DNA of 64,000 bases from Streptomyces sp. NBC_01210 (GCF_036010325.1 NZ_CP108549.1:1550001-1614000), one strand, 5' to 3'; positions 17,036 to 27,096 are shown, numbered from the stretch's first letter. Numbers and translations: made by a program. The notes: a model not told the origin generated them from the sequence alone.

Positions 17036-17491
17036 TCAGGCGGGCGCGCCCGACGAGAACCGCCGCAGCAGCGGGGAGAGCACCAGCACCGACTTGGTGC
17101 GCACCACGAACGGCTCGCCCGCGATCCGCTCGAGCACCCGCTCGAAGTGGCGCATGTCGGAGGCGAATACCTGGACGATCGCGTCCGCCTCACCGGTGAC
17201 GGTGGAGGCGGACACGACCTCTGGGTAGCGCTCCATGCCCCGGCGGATGGCGTCGGGCGAGGTGTTGTGGCGGCAGTAGATCTCGACGTAGCCCTCGGTC
17301 TCCCAGCCGAGCGCCGCCGGGTCCACCCGAACGGTGAATCCGGTGATGGCCCCTTCGGCGCGCAGCCGGTCGACCCGCCGCTTGACGGCGGGCGCGGAGA
17401 GGCCGACCTCGGAGCCGATGTCCGCGTAGGAGCGGCGGGCGTCCTCGGCGAGGGCGTGGACGATGCGTTCGTCGAGATCGTTCAGTCGCAC
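17036..17491 (-). CDS. Lrp/AsnC-family regulator
   Basis: The 151-residue protein has an N-terminal HTH (RSYADIGSEVGLSAPAVKRRV) and a C-terminal RAM ligand-sensing domain with the STVTGEADAIVQVFASD motif. Such regulators sense amino acids. The GTG at 17491 (MRLNDLDERIVHAL) is where family similarity begins; a TTG at 17521 would add ten residues and overlap the permease. It lies 10 bp after the permease stop and is probably co-transcribed with it. With davA and davB nearby, a lysine-responsive role is the simplest reading but is inferred. Confidence 0.88.
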   Translation of the reverse strand: MRLNDLDERIVHALAEDARRSYADIGSEVGLSAPAVKRRVDRLRAEGAITGFTVRVDPAALGWETEGYVEIYCRHNTSPDAIRRGMERYPEVVSASTVTGEADAIVQVFASDMRHFERVLERIAGEPFVVRTKSVLVLSPLLRRFSSGAPA

Positions 17492-17501
17492 TGCGGGTGG
17501 A

Positions 17502-18968
17502 TCACTTCTCTGCTGTGGCAAGTCGGGAGCGGCGCATGCCGTATCCGAAGTAGAACACGAGGCCGACGATCATCCAGCCACCGAAGACCATCCAGGTGGT
17601 GCCCGGCATCGTGTACATCAGGTAGCCGCAGAAGATGAAGCCGAGGATCGGGGTGACCGGGAACAGCATCACCGTGAACGTGCGGTTCATGTCGGGGCGC
17701 TTGTAGCGCAGGATCACCACGGCGACGTTGACCAGCGCAAAGGCGAAGAGCGTGCCGATGCTGGTGGCATTGGCCAGCTCGCCCAGCGGGATGAAGGCCG
17801 CAAGGGCCCCGCAGAAGAGCGAGACGATGACGGTGTTGGCGCGCGGGGCACCCGTACGCGGGTTCACCTTGGCGAACAGCTTGGGAACCAGGCCGTCGCG
17901 GGACATCGCGAACAGGATGCGGGTCTGGCCGTAGAGCACCGCGAAGACCACGGAGGCGATGGCGACGACCGCGCCCGCGGCGAGCACCACACCCCAGACG
18001 CTCTGGCCCGTGACGTCCTTCATGATCTGGGCCAGGGCGGCCTCGGTGCCCTCGAAGTCCTGCCACGGCATGGCGCCGACGGCGACGAGCGCAACCAGGC
18101 AGTAGAGCACGGTGACGATCAGCAGCGACAGCATGATCGCGCGCGGGAGGTCCCGCTTGGGGTTCTTGGCCTCTTCGCCGGCGGTGGAGGCCGCGTCGAA
18201 GCCGATGTACGAGAAGAAGAGGCTGGCCGCGGCGGCGCTGATCCCGGTCACGCCGAGCGGGGCGAGCGGGGTGTAGTTACCGGCCTTGATGCCCATGAAG
18301 CCGATGCCGATGAAGAGCAGCAGCGTCACGATCTTCACGCCGACCATGATCGTGTTGACCCGGGCGCTCTCCTTGGCGCCGCCCATCAGGAAAGACATGG
18401 CGAGCAGCACGACGACCAGCGCCGGCAGGTTGATCAAGCCGCCCTCGCCCAACGGGGCGGAGATCGCTTCGGGGATGGTCACCCCGATCGTGCCGTCGAG
18501 CAACTCGTTGAGATATTCCCCCCAGCCGACGGCCACGGCCGCGACCGAGACTCCGTACTCCAGGATCAGACACCAGCCGCAGATCCAGGCGACGATCTCG
18601 CCCATGGTGGCGTACGAGTACGAGTACGAGGAGCCGGAAACCGGGATGGACCCGGCCAGCTCGGCATAGGAGAGGGCCGAGAACAGCGCGGTCAGACCGG
18701 CGATGACGAACGAGATCGCGACGGCCGGGCCGGCCAGCGGCGTGGCCTCGCCGAGCACGACGAAGATGCCGGTGCCGAGCGTCGCACCGATGCTGATCAT
18801 GGTCAGTTGCCACATCGTGAGCGAGCGACGCAGCGAGCCTCCCTCGCCCTGGCCGCCTTCGGCGACCAGCTGCTCGACGGGCTTGCGCCGCATCAGCCGG
18901 GCGCCCAGGCCCTGGCTCCGGGCGGGGGACGGCGCGGTCGCGGGTGGGGCTTCGCCGTGGTCAAGCAC
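17502..18968 (-). CDS. APC-superfamily amino-acid permease (CAT type)
   Basis: The 488-residue membrane protein has about twelve to fourteen hydrophobic segments. Segment 1 carries the APC consensus GATLGTGIFVVLGEA, and the broken helix FFSYIGFDAASTAGEEAKNP is characteristic of cationic-amino-acid transporters. The GTG at 18968 is preceded by AAGGAG. It is followed by the AsnC gene and lies next to davAB, so lysine or another basic amino acid is a reasonable substrate (inference). Confidence 0.88.
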   Translation of the reverse strand: MLDHGEAPPATAPSPARSQGLGARLMRRKPVEQLVAEGGQGEGGSLRRSLTMWQLTMISIGATLGTGIFVVLGEATPLAGPAVAISFVIAGLTALFSALSYAELAGSIPVSGSSYSYSYATMGEIVAWICGWCLILEYGVSVAAVAVGWGEYLNELLDGTIGVTIPEAISAPLGEGGLINLPALVVVLLAMSFLMGGAKESARVNTIMVGVKIVTLLLFIGIGFMGIKAGNYTPLAPLGVTGISAAAASLFFSYIGFDAASTAGEEAKNPKRDLPRAIMLSLLIVTVLYCLVALVAVGAMPWQDFEGTEAALAQIMKDVTGQSVWGVVLAAGAVVAIASVVFAVLYGQTRILFAMSRDGLVPKLFAKVNPRTGAPRANTVIVSLFCGALAAFIPLGELANATSIGTLFAFALVNVAVVILRYKRPDMNRTFTVMLFPVTPILGFIFCGYLMYTMPGTTWMVFGGWMIVGLVFYFGYGMRRSRLATAEK

Positions 18969-19153
18969 TCCGGGGCTCCTTCATGGCTGCGGGTCGGCGG
19001 CGGGGTGACCGGCGGCCCGCGGGCATGGCGGAGAAGCCCGCGCATGAGGGGAGGAACCGCCGAGCAGACGGTCACCGCCACTCCTGGTACGGGGAGTGAG
19101 CCTACGAGGCTCTCGCTCATGCCCGTAATGCAGGGTTGTTGCGCATCTGCGAA

Positions 19154-19169
19154 CGATCATTGCGCGATG
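19154..19169. promoter_or_regulatory. Candidate AsnC operator upstream of the permease
   Basis: CGATCATTGCGCGATG matches the davA upstream motif at 16288-16304 with a single inserted C. Two further TTGCGC copies flank it (19139-19144 and 19190-19195), suggesting cooperative binding by an Lrp-type octamer. The site is about 190 bp upstream of the permease start. Confidence 0.5.
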
Positions 19170-19212
19170 ACGGACGGCACGGGGAAACATTGCGCACCGG
19201 TGAACGAATGCC

Positions 19213-19581
19213 TCACAGCTCCCGAAGGCGGTCGACGATTTCGCGCAGCAGCTCCGGGTCGTTCAGACCCTCGTGGCTGACCGGCGCGGAGACCCGGATC
19301 AGTCCGGCCTCGACCAGGTCGGCCAGCAGGACGCGTACGACGGTGAGGGGCAGATCCGCGTCGGCGGCGATCTCGGCAACCGGGCGCGGCTCGCGGCGCA
19401 CCAGCTCGAGCAGCGAGCTGCGGGCATGGTCGAGCCGCGGCTCGGATCCGGTCGGGTCCACGGCCGTGACCTGCGACATCAGATCGATGCTGTGCTCGGC
19501 GGCGGGACGGGTCCGGCCGCCGGTCGCGGTGTACGGCCGCACCAGAGGGCCGGTCTCGTCCTCGTACCAGTGGTCGCTCAC
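19213..19581 (-). CDS. cvnC: Conservon protein CvnC (DUF742)
   Basis: The 122-residue DUF742 protein has a winged-helix-like C-terminal half (PVAEIAADADLPLTVVRVLL and then DLVEAGLIRV). The N-terminal LVRPYTATGGRTRP is the family signature. CvnC is the third component of the actinobacterial conservon, a membrane-associated G-protein-like system. It directly follows the roadblock gene (gap of 3 bp). No CvnD GTPase follows; the next gene downstream is the amino-acid permease. Confidence 0.9.
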   Translation of the reverse strand: MSDHWYEDETGPLVRPYTATGGRTRPAAEHSIDLMSQVTAVDPTGSEPRLDHARSSLLELVRREPRPVAEIAADADLPLTVVRVLLADLVEAGLIRVSAPVSHEGLNDPELLREIVDRLREL

Positions 19582-19584
19582 GGT

Positions 19585-20010
19585 TTAGGTGTCGGTGGCC
19601 TCGGGGGCCGAGCGCGTGGGGACGGCCATATGTCGGCCCACCCGCCTGACCAGCAGCGACATTTCGTGGGCCAGCTGTCCGACGTCGGTCTCGGGGTCGG
19701 AGAGCACCGCAAGACGGCTGCCGTCGCCGGCGGGAGTGATGAAGAGGAAGGCGTGGTCGAGCATCACCATCGTCTGCCGCACGGACCCGGCCTCGAAGCG
19801 GTCGCCGGCCTCCTTGGCGAGGCTGTGGAAGCCCGCGCAGACGGCGGAGAGATGTTCGATGTCCTTCCTGGCCATGCCTTTGGAGGCGCTGCTGACCAGA
19901 CCGTCCGCGGTCAGCAGCACCGCCTGGAGTACATGGTCGGTCCTGGCCAGTAGATCGTCGAGCAGCCAGCCGAGGCCCGCCGGGTCCCCCGTGGGTTCGT
20001 CAGCCATCAT
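19585..20010 (-). CDS. cvnB: Conservon protein CvnB (roadblock/LC7)
   Basis: The roadblock/LC7-type protein of 140-141 residues has LGWLLDDLLARTDHVLQAVL, LTADGLVSSASKGM and DVGQLAHEMSLLVRRVG. In conservons CvnB interacts with CvnA, CvnC and the CvnD GTPase. Either ATG at 20010 or 20007 may be used; both overlap the end of the kinase gene, indicating translational coupling. Confidence 0.92.
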   Translation of the reverse strand: MMADEPTGDPAGLGWLLDDLLARTDHVLQAVLLTADGLVSSASKGMARKDIEHLSAVCAGFHSLAKEAGDRFEAGSVRQTMVMLDHAFLFITPAGDGSRLAVLSDPETDVGQLAHEMSLLVRRVGRHMAVPTRSAPEATDT

Positions 20011-22366
20011 CGTCCGTCCCTTCATCGGTCGTACGGGAGCGCGGCTCGGCCCCCGGCGACGCGGGTCCTGCGGGATCGCCCTTGCGGCCGCGGTCGAGAC
20101 CGCGCTGGAAGGCTCCGAAGATCGAGCGCATCTCTTCCGGGGACACCTCACGGTCGGGGTCCTCGGCCGCTGCGGAGGGTGCGTCGCGCAGCGGGGCGGC
20201 GAGCGATGCCTGCCGCACCCGGGTCGGCAGTCCGAGCAGCGGCGGGCCGGGCTCGGGCGGCTGCGCGGCGGGCTGCGCCTGCGGCTCCTCCTTGGCGCGG
20301 TCGTGTGCCGGCTGCACGACCTCCAGCGCCCGGGGGGCGGCCGTCGGCAGGGCCCGGACCGGGGCGGGCTGCGGCCTGCCCACCGGCTCCTTGGTCGCCT
20401 GGGCGGGCGGGCCCGGTTCCTTGCCCTGGGCGGGCGGGACCGGCTCGACGGGGGCGAGGATCGGGTGGGGCAGCAGCACTACGGCCGTGGTGCCGCCGTA
20501 CGGCGAGCGGGTGAGGGTGACCCCGATACCGTGCCGCTCGGCGAGCCGGCCGACGACGTACAGGCCGAGGCGCTCGTCCTGTGCCGGGTCGAAGTCGCGG
20601 GGCCTCGCCAGCGTCTGGTGCGCCTGGTCCAGTTCGTCCGCGTCCATACCGAGGCCGCGGTCGTCGATCTCCAGCACGAATCCGTTGCGGGCCTGGCCGG
20701 TGCGCATGGTGACCTGGGTGTGCGGCGGGGAGAACACGGCGGCGTTCTCGACAAGCTCGGCGACGAGGTGCACCACGTCGGCGACCGCCTCCGCGCTGAT
20801 GCCCACGGCCGGCATCGGCGGCACCACGACCCGGGTGTAGTCCTCGATCTCGCCGACCGCGGCAGCCACGATGTCCACCACGGGTACCGGCTTGCGCCAG
20901 CGTCGTCCCGGTGTGGCGCCGGAGAGGATGATGAGCCCCTCCGCATGGCGTCGCATCCGGGTCGTCAGATGGTCGATCCGGAACAGGTCCTCGAGCGTGT
21001 CCGGGTCGGTGGTGCGGCGTTCCAGAGTGTCGACAAGCTTCGACTGCCGGTGCACCAGCGCCTGGTTGCGGCGGGCGATGTTGAGCAGTACGGCGAAGAC
21101 GCCGCGGCGCAGGGTCGCCTGTTTGACGGCGGCCTCGACGGCCGCCAGCCGGGCGGTGTTGAGTGCCCGGCCGACCTGACCGATCTCGTCAGGACCCTTC
21201 TCCTCGTCGCCGAAGTCCAGCGGCGGTGCGGCAGCGGCCGCATCCACCTCCTCGCCCGCGCCGAGCCGTTCCATCACATCGGGCAGCTGCTGAGTGGCGA
21301 GCACGTCGGCGGCGTCGCGCAGCTCCTCCAGGCGGCGCGAGATGCGCCGGCCGCTGGCGACCGAGAACCAGATCGACAGGCCGACCGCGATCAGTCCGAG
21401 CAGACCCACGACCGCGGCCTTGACCATCTCCCGGTAGGCGAAAGCCCGGCCGCGGTCGGCGGTGTTCAGCGCCGAATCGGTGCACAGCAGCATGTACCGC
21501 TTGACCGCGCGGTCCGTCGTGGTCCGCCAGGAGTCGGCGGCCATGGCCCTGCCGGCATCGGACGCGCCGGCCCGCAGCAGAGCGTCCTCACCGGCCGTCA
21601 GCGCCCGGTACTCGTCGCTCGCCTCGAAGTCCGTGAACAGCTTCCTGGAGTCGCCCGGGAGGTCGGGGACGTACGTACGGTGAAAGACCCGCCGGTCCTC
21701 GATGGTGGCGGTGAGCGCGTCGTACTGGCCGTCGGTCAGACTGCCCGCGGCACGCGCCCCGGCGACCAGAGCGTCCTCACGGGAGACGAACTCCCGCACG
21801 CGCACCAGCTCGACGACGACCTGCGCCTCGCGGGCGAGCTGGCCGGCCTGCAGGGCGGTGAGCGTGGACTGCACGTCGAAAGTCGGCTGCACGAGGACGG
21901 TGTACGCGTCGACGGCGTCGTCCCAGGAGATCGTCCGGGCCAGCACCCGCTCACGCAGGTCCTCCAGGCCGTCGACGGCGCCCGCCATCGCGTCGAGGGA
22001 CTGGCGCTGGCGTTCGGAGAGGTCCGCACGCCGCTCCCGGTCGCCGATCGCGTCACGCATGGCGCCGACGGCCCGGTCGGTCGAACGCTGCTGCGCGGTC
22101 AGGGCCGAGACTGCGGCCGAGCCGTCCTTCCGCCCCGCTCCCAGATACGCGGCGGTGAGCCTGCGTTCGATCTGGATCTGCCCCACAGCGGTGTCGACCG
22201 GGGTGCCGAAGTCCTCGTACACACTCTGGACCCGGATCAGAGCCCTGAGGTCGCCGGTGACCGAGACCATGGCGAAGGTCCACAGCCCCATCAGAGCGAT
22301 GACGGGTATGACCGTCAGGGTCACGATCCGGCCGCGGATCGTGGGGCGGCGGAATCGCCGGCGCAT
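20000..22366 (-). CDS. cvnA: Conservon sensor kinase-like protein CvnA (NIT-HAMP-HATPase)
   Basis: The 788-residue protein has an N-terminal membrane helix (IVTLTVIPVIALMGLWTFA) and a large extracytoplasmic nitrate/nitrite-sensing-type helical domain (about 45-300). A second membrane helix (AAVVGLLGLIAVGLSIWFSV) and a HAMP-like linker follow. A HATPase domain covers about 480-640, with the N-box VAELVENAAVFSPP and DRGLGM. The Pro/Gln-rich C-terminal tail is likely disordered. The usual phospho-accepting H-box is replaced by LNIARRNQALVHRQ, as expected for conservon kinases. GGGGAG supports the ATG at 22366. Confidence 0.92.
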   Translation of the reverse strand: MRRRFRRPTIRGRIVTLTVIPVIALMGLWTFAMVSVTGDLRALIRVQSVYEDFGTPVDTAVGQIQIERRLTAAYLGAGRKDGSAAVSALTAQQRSTDRAVGAMRDAIGDRERRADLSERQRQSLDAMAGAVDGLEDLRERVLARTISWDDAVDAYTVLVQPTFDVQSTLTALQAGQLAREAQVVVELVRVREFVSREDALVAGARAAGSLTDGQYDALTATIEDRRVFHRTYVPDLPGDSRKLFTDFEASDEYRALTAGEDALLRAGASDAGRAMAADSWRTTTDRAVKRYMLLCTDSALNTADRGRAFAYREMVKAAVVGLLGLIAVGLSIWFSVASGRRISRRLEELRDAADVLATQQLPDVMERLGAGEEVDAAAAAPPLDFGDEEKGPDEIGQVGRALNTARLAAVEAAVKQATLRRGVFAVLLNIARRNQALVHRQSKLVDTLERRTTDPDTLEDLFRIDHLTTRMRRHAEGLIILSGATPGRRWRKPVPVVDIVAAAVGEIEDYTRVVVPPMPAVGISAEAVADVVHLVAELVENAAVFSPPHTQVTMRTGQARNGFVLEIDDRGLGMDADELDQAHQTLARPRDFDPAQDERLGLYVVGRLAERHGIGVTLTRSPYGGTTAVVLLPHPILAPVEPVPPAQGKEPGPPAQATKEPVGRPQPAPVRALPTAAPRALEVVQPAHDRAKEEPQAQPAAQPPEPGPPLLGLPTRVRQASLAAPLRDAPSAAAEDPDREVSPEEMRSIFGAFQRGLDRGRKGDPAGPASPGAEPRSRTTDEGTDDDG

Positions 22367-22567
22367 GGTCTCCCCAGAGCACATAGAACAACGGATCGGG
22401 GGCAACTGATCGGCAGTGGTTACCCCCCGGTAAGCGCAGTCAAGCTACGCGATTTGGCATGCGCAACGCAATGTTCCTGCAGGTAACGGCGGGGACGCCG
22501 GAGCGGTCCGATGCCGGACTCGATGGACACCTCGTCGTGTCTGCCGCATGGTGCCGCACCGGAGTGG

Positions 22568-22602
22568 ACAGCGTTGGACTGCACAGCGTTGGACCGCACA
22601 GT
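22568..22602 (+). repeat. 15-bp tandem repeat in divergent promoter region
   Basis: ACAGCGTTGGACTGC (22568-22582) and ACAGCGTTGGACCGC (22583-22597) are adjacent copies differing by one base, followed by a partial ACAG. They lie between cvnA and the SGNH hydrolase gene, 39-73 bp upstream of the latter. They may be iterated binding sites; nothing else is evident in this 274-bp gap. Confidence 0.55.
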
Positions 22603-22640
22603 GATCGTGCGGTTTCCGCACCCGACCTTGGGAGGCCCGC

Positions 22641-23654
22641 GTGACCTGGCTCGAACCCGGCCCCTTTCTGCGAGGCGTGGCCTGGCTGGACCGTGGGCGC
22701 GCGGTGCGCGCGGACCCGGCCGATCTTGCCCGGCTGGCGTGGGACGCCGGCGAGCGGGCCGCACTGCCCATCGGCGTACGGCTGGAGTTCACGGCAGACG
22801 GCGCGGACGCGGTCGAGATCCGCTACCGCGCCACCGTGCCGGGTCCGACCGACGCGCTGCGGGATCTCGCGCACTGCTTCGCGCTCTGGCAGGGCGGCGA
22901 CTGTGTGTCCGAGACCTTCACCGACCCCGCCGAGGAGGCGGTCGTCACGATCAGCCTGCCCGGCGGCACCAGTGGCCCCTTCACCGTCCATCCGCCCGAG
23001 GCCCAGTCCCCTGTGATCCTTGGAGTACGAGCGATCGGTGGCACGGTCGCGCCCGCCGCGCCACGCCCGCGCTGGCTCGTCCACGGCGACTCCATCACCG
23101 AGGGCTGGTGGTCCACCCGCCCCGCTCACTCCTGGCCCGCGGTCGCCGGCCGCACCCTCGGCCTGGACACGGTCAACCTCGGATACGCGGGCGCGGCCCG
23201 GGGCGAACTGGCCACGGCGCAGCAGCTGGCGGCAGCGCCCGCCGATGTGATCACCCTCGCCTTCGGCACCAACTGCTGGACCGGCATCCCCTGTTCGGTC
23301 CCGCTGCTGTACGAGACGACGCGCGCGTTCATCGAGCTCGTACGCCAGGGACACCCGGACATCCCGCTCCTGCTGGTCTCCCCCGTACTGCGCCCCGACG
23401 CCGAGCAGACCCCGAACCCGCTCGGCGCCACTCTCGCCGAGCTGCGTACGGCAATGGAGGAGGCCGTCCGCGACCGCATCGGCGACGGGTCCGGCGACCG
23501 GCGGCTCGCGCTGCTGCCAGGACGCGATCTGCTCGGTCCCGGGCAGCTGGCCGACGGGGTGCACCCCAATGACGAGGGCCATGCCGTGCTGGCCGCAGCG
23601 GTCGCCGACGCGCTCCGGGCGGCGTTCCCGTCAACCCGGCCGTCCGGTAGTTAA
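22641..23654 (+). CDS. SGNH/GDSL-type hydrolase
   Basis: The 337-residue protein has a beta-rich N-terminal region (about 1-135) and an SGNH catalytic domain. Block I is HGDSITEGWW with the serine nucleophile, block III is FGTNCW, and the DGVHPNDEGH block holds the Asp/His pair. No signal peptide is seen, so it may act inside the cell on an ester substrate such as an acetylated carbohydrate. The two-domain layout resembles carbohydrate-esterase-like lipases, but the substrate is unknown. GGGAGG precedes the GTG. Confidence 0.85.
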   Translation: MTWLEPGPFLRGVAWLDRGRAVRADPADLARLAWDAGERAALPIGVRLEFTADGADAVEIRYRATVPGPTDALRDLAHCFALWQGGDCVSETFTDPAEEAVVTISLPGGTSGPFTVHPPEAQSPVILGVRAIGGTVAPAAPRPRWLVHGDSITEGWWSTRPAHSWPAVAGRTLGLDTVNLGYAGAARGELATAQQLAAAPADVITLAFGTNCWTGIPCSVPLLYETTRAFIELVRQGHPDIPLLLVSPVLRPDAEQTPNPLGATLAELRTAMEEAVRDRIGDGSGDRRLALLPGRDLLGPGQLADGVHPNDEGHAVLAAAVADALRAAFPSTRPSGS

Positions 23655-23685
23655 GAAACATGGGCTGAAGAGCGACATCTGGGGT

Positions 23686-24096
23686 ATGCGAGCGGTGATG
23701 AACGCACAGCCGCATGTGGTGATCGAGGATTCGCCACACAGAGACAGCTCGGGAGCCCGCCGCGCGACCGCGGACTTCCTGCTGCATTACTGCCCCTGGG
23801 CCGACGGGGACGCAGTGCTGCTCGTCGTCTCCGAGCTGGTCGCCAACGCGCTGCGGCACACCGCCGGCTGGTGGCGGCTGCATCTGACAGCGGGGCAGGA
23901 CACGCTGGTGGTGGAGATGGACGACTCCAGCCCGCTGCCTCCCGTACCGCGCGAGCCCGACTTCACCGGGGGCGGCGGATTCGGCTGGCACATGGTGCTC
24001 CAGCTCGCGGGCCGGGTGGAGGTCCGCCCGCTGCCGTACGGCAAGCGGGTGCAGGCGACCTGGATGCGGCCGGCGTCGGCTCAGTCCAGCTGCTGA
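23686..24096 (+). CDS. HATPase-domain protein (anti-sigma/RsbW-like)
   Basis: The 136-residue protein is essentially one GHKL ATPase domain. The N-box is VVSELVANALRHTAG and the G1-like region is VEMDDSSPLPP. The G2 region is GGGGFGWHMVLQLAGRVEV. Such proteins are abundant in Streptomyces and often act as serine kinases or anti-sigma factors. It is convergent with a SigB/F/G-type sigma factor gene 200 bp away, but that is not evidence of partnership. The start may be the ATG at 23686 or the one at 23698. Confidence 0.8.
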   Translation: MRAVMNAQPHVVIEDSPHRDSSGARRATADFLLHYCPWADGDAVLLVVSELVANALRHTAGWWRLHLTAGQDTLVVEMDDSSPLPPVPREPDFTGGGGFGWHMVLQLAGRVEVRPLPYGKRVQATWMRPASAQSSC

Positions 24097-24142
24097 TCCC
24101 GCCGCCGGCCCAGCAGAGACCACGCTGCTGATTCCCGGACCC

Positions 24143-24212
24143 GGAGCACATGGACCTGGAGCACATGGACCTGGAGCACATGGACCTGGAGCACGCGGAC
24201 TGGAGCACGCGG
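24143..24212 (+). repeat. 15-bp tandem repeat array
   Basis: Three exact copies of GGAGCACATGGACCT (24143-24187) are followed by two degenerate copies beginning GGAGCACGCGGA. The array sits between the HATPase gene and the terminator shared with the sigma gene. It gives an in-frame MDLEH peptide repeat, but no gene context supports translation. Copy number is likely to vary between strains. Confidence 0.7.
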
Positions 24213-24240
24213 AATCGCGCACGCCGAAGACAGCAGGCGA

Positions 24241-24271
24241 AAGCGGCGTCCCGGTGGTCGGGACGCCGCTT
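24241..24271. terminator. Terminator between convergent HATPase and sigma genes
   Basis: AAGCGGCGTCCCG (24241-24253) and CGGGACGCCGCTT (24259-24271) form a perfect 13-bp stem with a 5-nt loop, followed by TCTCCCC. It can serve both convergent genes. Confidence 0.8.
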
Positions 24272-24308
24272 CTCCCCTGGGGGGAATGGTGCTGCGTGGG
24301 GTGGAGTC

Positions 24309-25184
24309 TCACTCCACCCCAAGCAGGCCCTCACGAAGCCGTGAGGTGATGCGCGTCAGCAGCCTGGACACATGCATCTGGGAAACGCCCAGTTCCGCAC
24401 CGATCTCCGACTGGGTCATCTCCTCGCCGAAGCGCATCTGCAGGATCCTCTTGTCGCGGTCGTCGAGTTCCTCGATGAGGGGCTTGAGCGCCTGGACGTT
24501 CTCCGCGATCTCCAGATCGGCGTCGGGCGCGCCGAGCCGGTCGGACAGTGGCGTCGACGCGTGGTCGGACGCGTCGTCCATGGGCATGTCGATCGAGCCG
24601 GCCGTGTAGCCGTTGCTGGCGACCACGCCTTCGATGATCTCTTCCTCGTCGAGCCCGAGGCGCACGGCCAGTTCGGCGGTGCTCGGCGCGCGGTCGAGCT
24701 GCTGGGAGAGTTCGTCGGTGGCCTTCGCCAGATCGATCCGCAACTCCTGCAGCCGGCGCGGCACATGCACGGCCCAGCTCGTGTCGCGGAAGAACCGCTT
24801 GATCTCACCGACGATGTACGGGACGGCGAAGGTCGCGAACTCCACCTCACGGCTCAGCTCGAACCGGTCGATCGCCTTGATCAGGCCGATGGTGCCGACC
24901 TGGACGATGTCCTCCATCTGCTCCGCGCGGTTACGGAACCGGCCGGCCGCGTACCTGACGAGCGCCAGGTTGAGTTCGATGAGTGTGTTCCGTACGTATT
25001 GATGCTCGTGCGTGCCCTCCTCCAGCGAGGCGAGCCGAACGAAGAAGAGCCTCGAGATCTCACGTGCGTCCTTGGGTGCCACCTCCCCCGGGTTCGCCAC
25101 GTCCGGAAGATCCAGCTCCGCCATGTTCGGGCGCTGTGTTCCAGGCTGCGTGCGTTCGGCCGGGACCGTGCTCGCCGTGGACAC
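24309..25184 (-). CDS. SigB/SigF/SigG-family RNA polymerase sigma factor
   Basis: The 291-residue group 3 sigma factor has region 2 (YVRNTLIELNLALVRYAAGR and MEDIVQVGTIGLIKAIDRFE), region 3 (LGLDEEEIIEGVVAS) and region 4 (MTQSEIGAELGVSQMHVSRL). Streptomyces paralogues direct stress and differentiation genes and are usually controlled by RsbW-type anti-sigma factors. The GTG at 25184 has GGGGAGG upstream; the 69 residues before it are not conserved-looking. A shorter start at MAELDLPD is possible. The exact paralogue cannot be named. Confidence 0.88.
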   Translation of the reverse strand: MSTASTVPAERTQPGTQRPNMAELDLPDVANPGEVAPKDAREISRLFFVRLASLEEGTHEHQYVRNTLIELNLALVRYAAGRFRNRAEQMEDIVQVGTIGLIKAIDRFELSREVEFATFAVPYIVGEIKRFFRDTSWAVHVPRRLQELRIDLAKATDELSQQLDRAPSTAELAVRLGLDEEEIIEGVVASNGYTAGSIDMPMDDASDHASTPLSDRLGAPDADLEIAENVQALKPLIEELDDRDKRILQMRFGEEMTQSEIGAELGVSQMHVSRLLTRITSRLREGLLGVE

Positions 25185-25275
25185 TTGGTCCTCCCCTGCT
25201 CCGTGGTCAGTGCAGAGCGCGTATACCCCGGCTTGCTCCACACATGCCTGGGGAAAGCGAGTTGATGCCAAAACA

Positions 25276-25316
25276 CCGTGTCCGGCCCGCGCGGCGAGCG
25301 CACGGGCCGGACACGG
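25276..25316 (-). terminator. Terminator downstream of guaB1
   Basis: CCGTGTCCGGCCCG (25276-25289) and CGGGCCGGACACGG (25303-25316) form a perfect 14-bp stem. It begins 11 bp after the guaB1 stop on the minus strand. Confidence 0.8.
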
Positions 25317-25326
25317 ATGGAAGTTG

Positions 25327-26875
<1,549 letters not shown>

Positions 26876-26915
26876 GCCCCGGCAACCCTCCACGGGGGAA
26901 GAGGGCTGCCGGGGC
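26876..26915 (-). terminator. Terminator insulating guaB1 from the element
   Basis: GCCCCGGCAACCCTC (26876-26890) pairs with GAGGGCTGCCGGGGC (26901-26915) with one mismatch and a 10-nt loop. On the minus strand it is followed by TTCTTCG. It lies between the leftmost element gene and guaB1. Confidence 0.65.
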
Positions 26916-27054
26916 CGCATATAGGGACTAGCTTCGCTGCCACGTCGTCGAGGGTGAGCGGACAGAGCCGCGGGGAGGCCGACCTCACCGGTTCCCGCGA
27001 CCCTGCCGCCCCACCGTGCGGCAGCCGGCGAGCCGACCGTCACACGGGTCTGTA

Positions 27055-27093
27055 CCGCTCCGGATGCGGGACGGGGGCCAGCATCCGGAGCGG
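27055..27093 (-). terminator. Terminator after the leftmost element operon
   Basis: CCGCTCCGGATGC (27055-27067) and GCATCCGGAGCGG (27081-27093) form a perfect 13-bp stem that ends 4 bp beyond the stop of the DUF7848-type gene on the minus strand. Confidence 0.7.
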
Positions 27094-27096
27094 CGT

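Noticed and set aside
19589..22486. 965-codon plus-strand frame opposite the conservon
   Set aside because: Antisense shadow of cvnA/cvnB; Arg/Gly/Ala-rich with no recognisable domain.
24143..24212. Possible CRISPR array
   Set aside because: Units are contiguous without spacers and there are no cas genes.
24150..24344. 64-codon frame with MDLEH repeats
   Set aside because: Arises from the 15-bp tandem array, runs over a terminator and into the sigma gene, and has no RBS.
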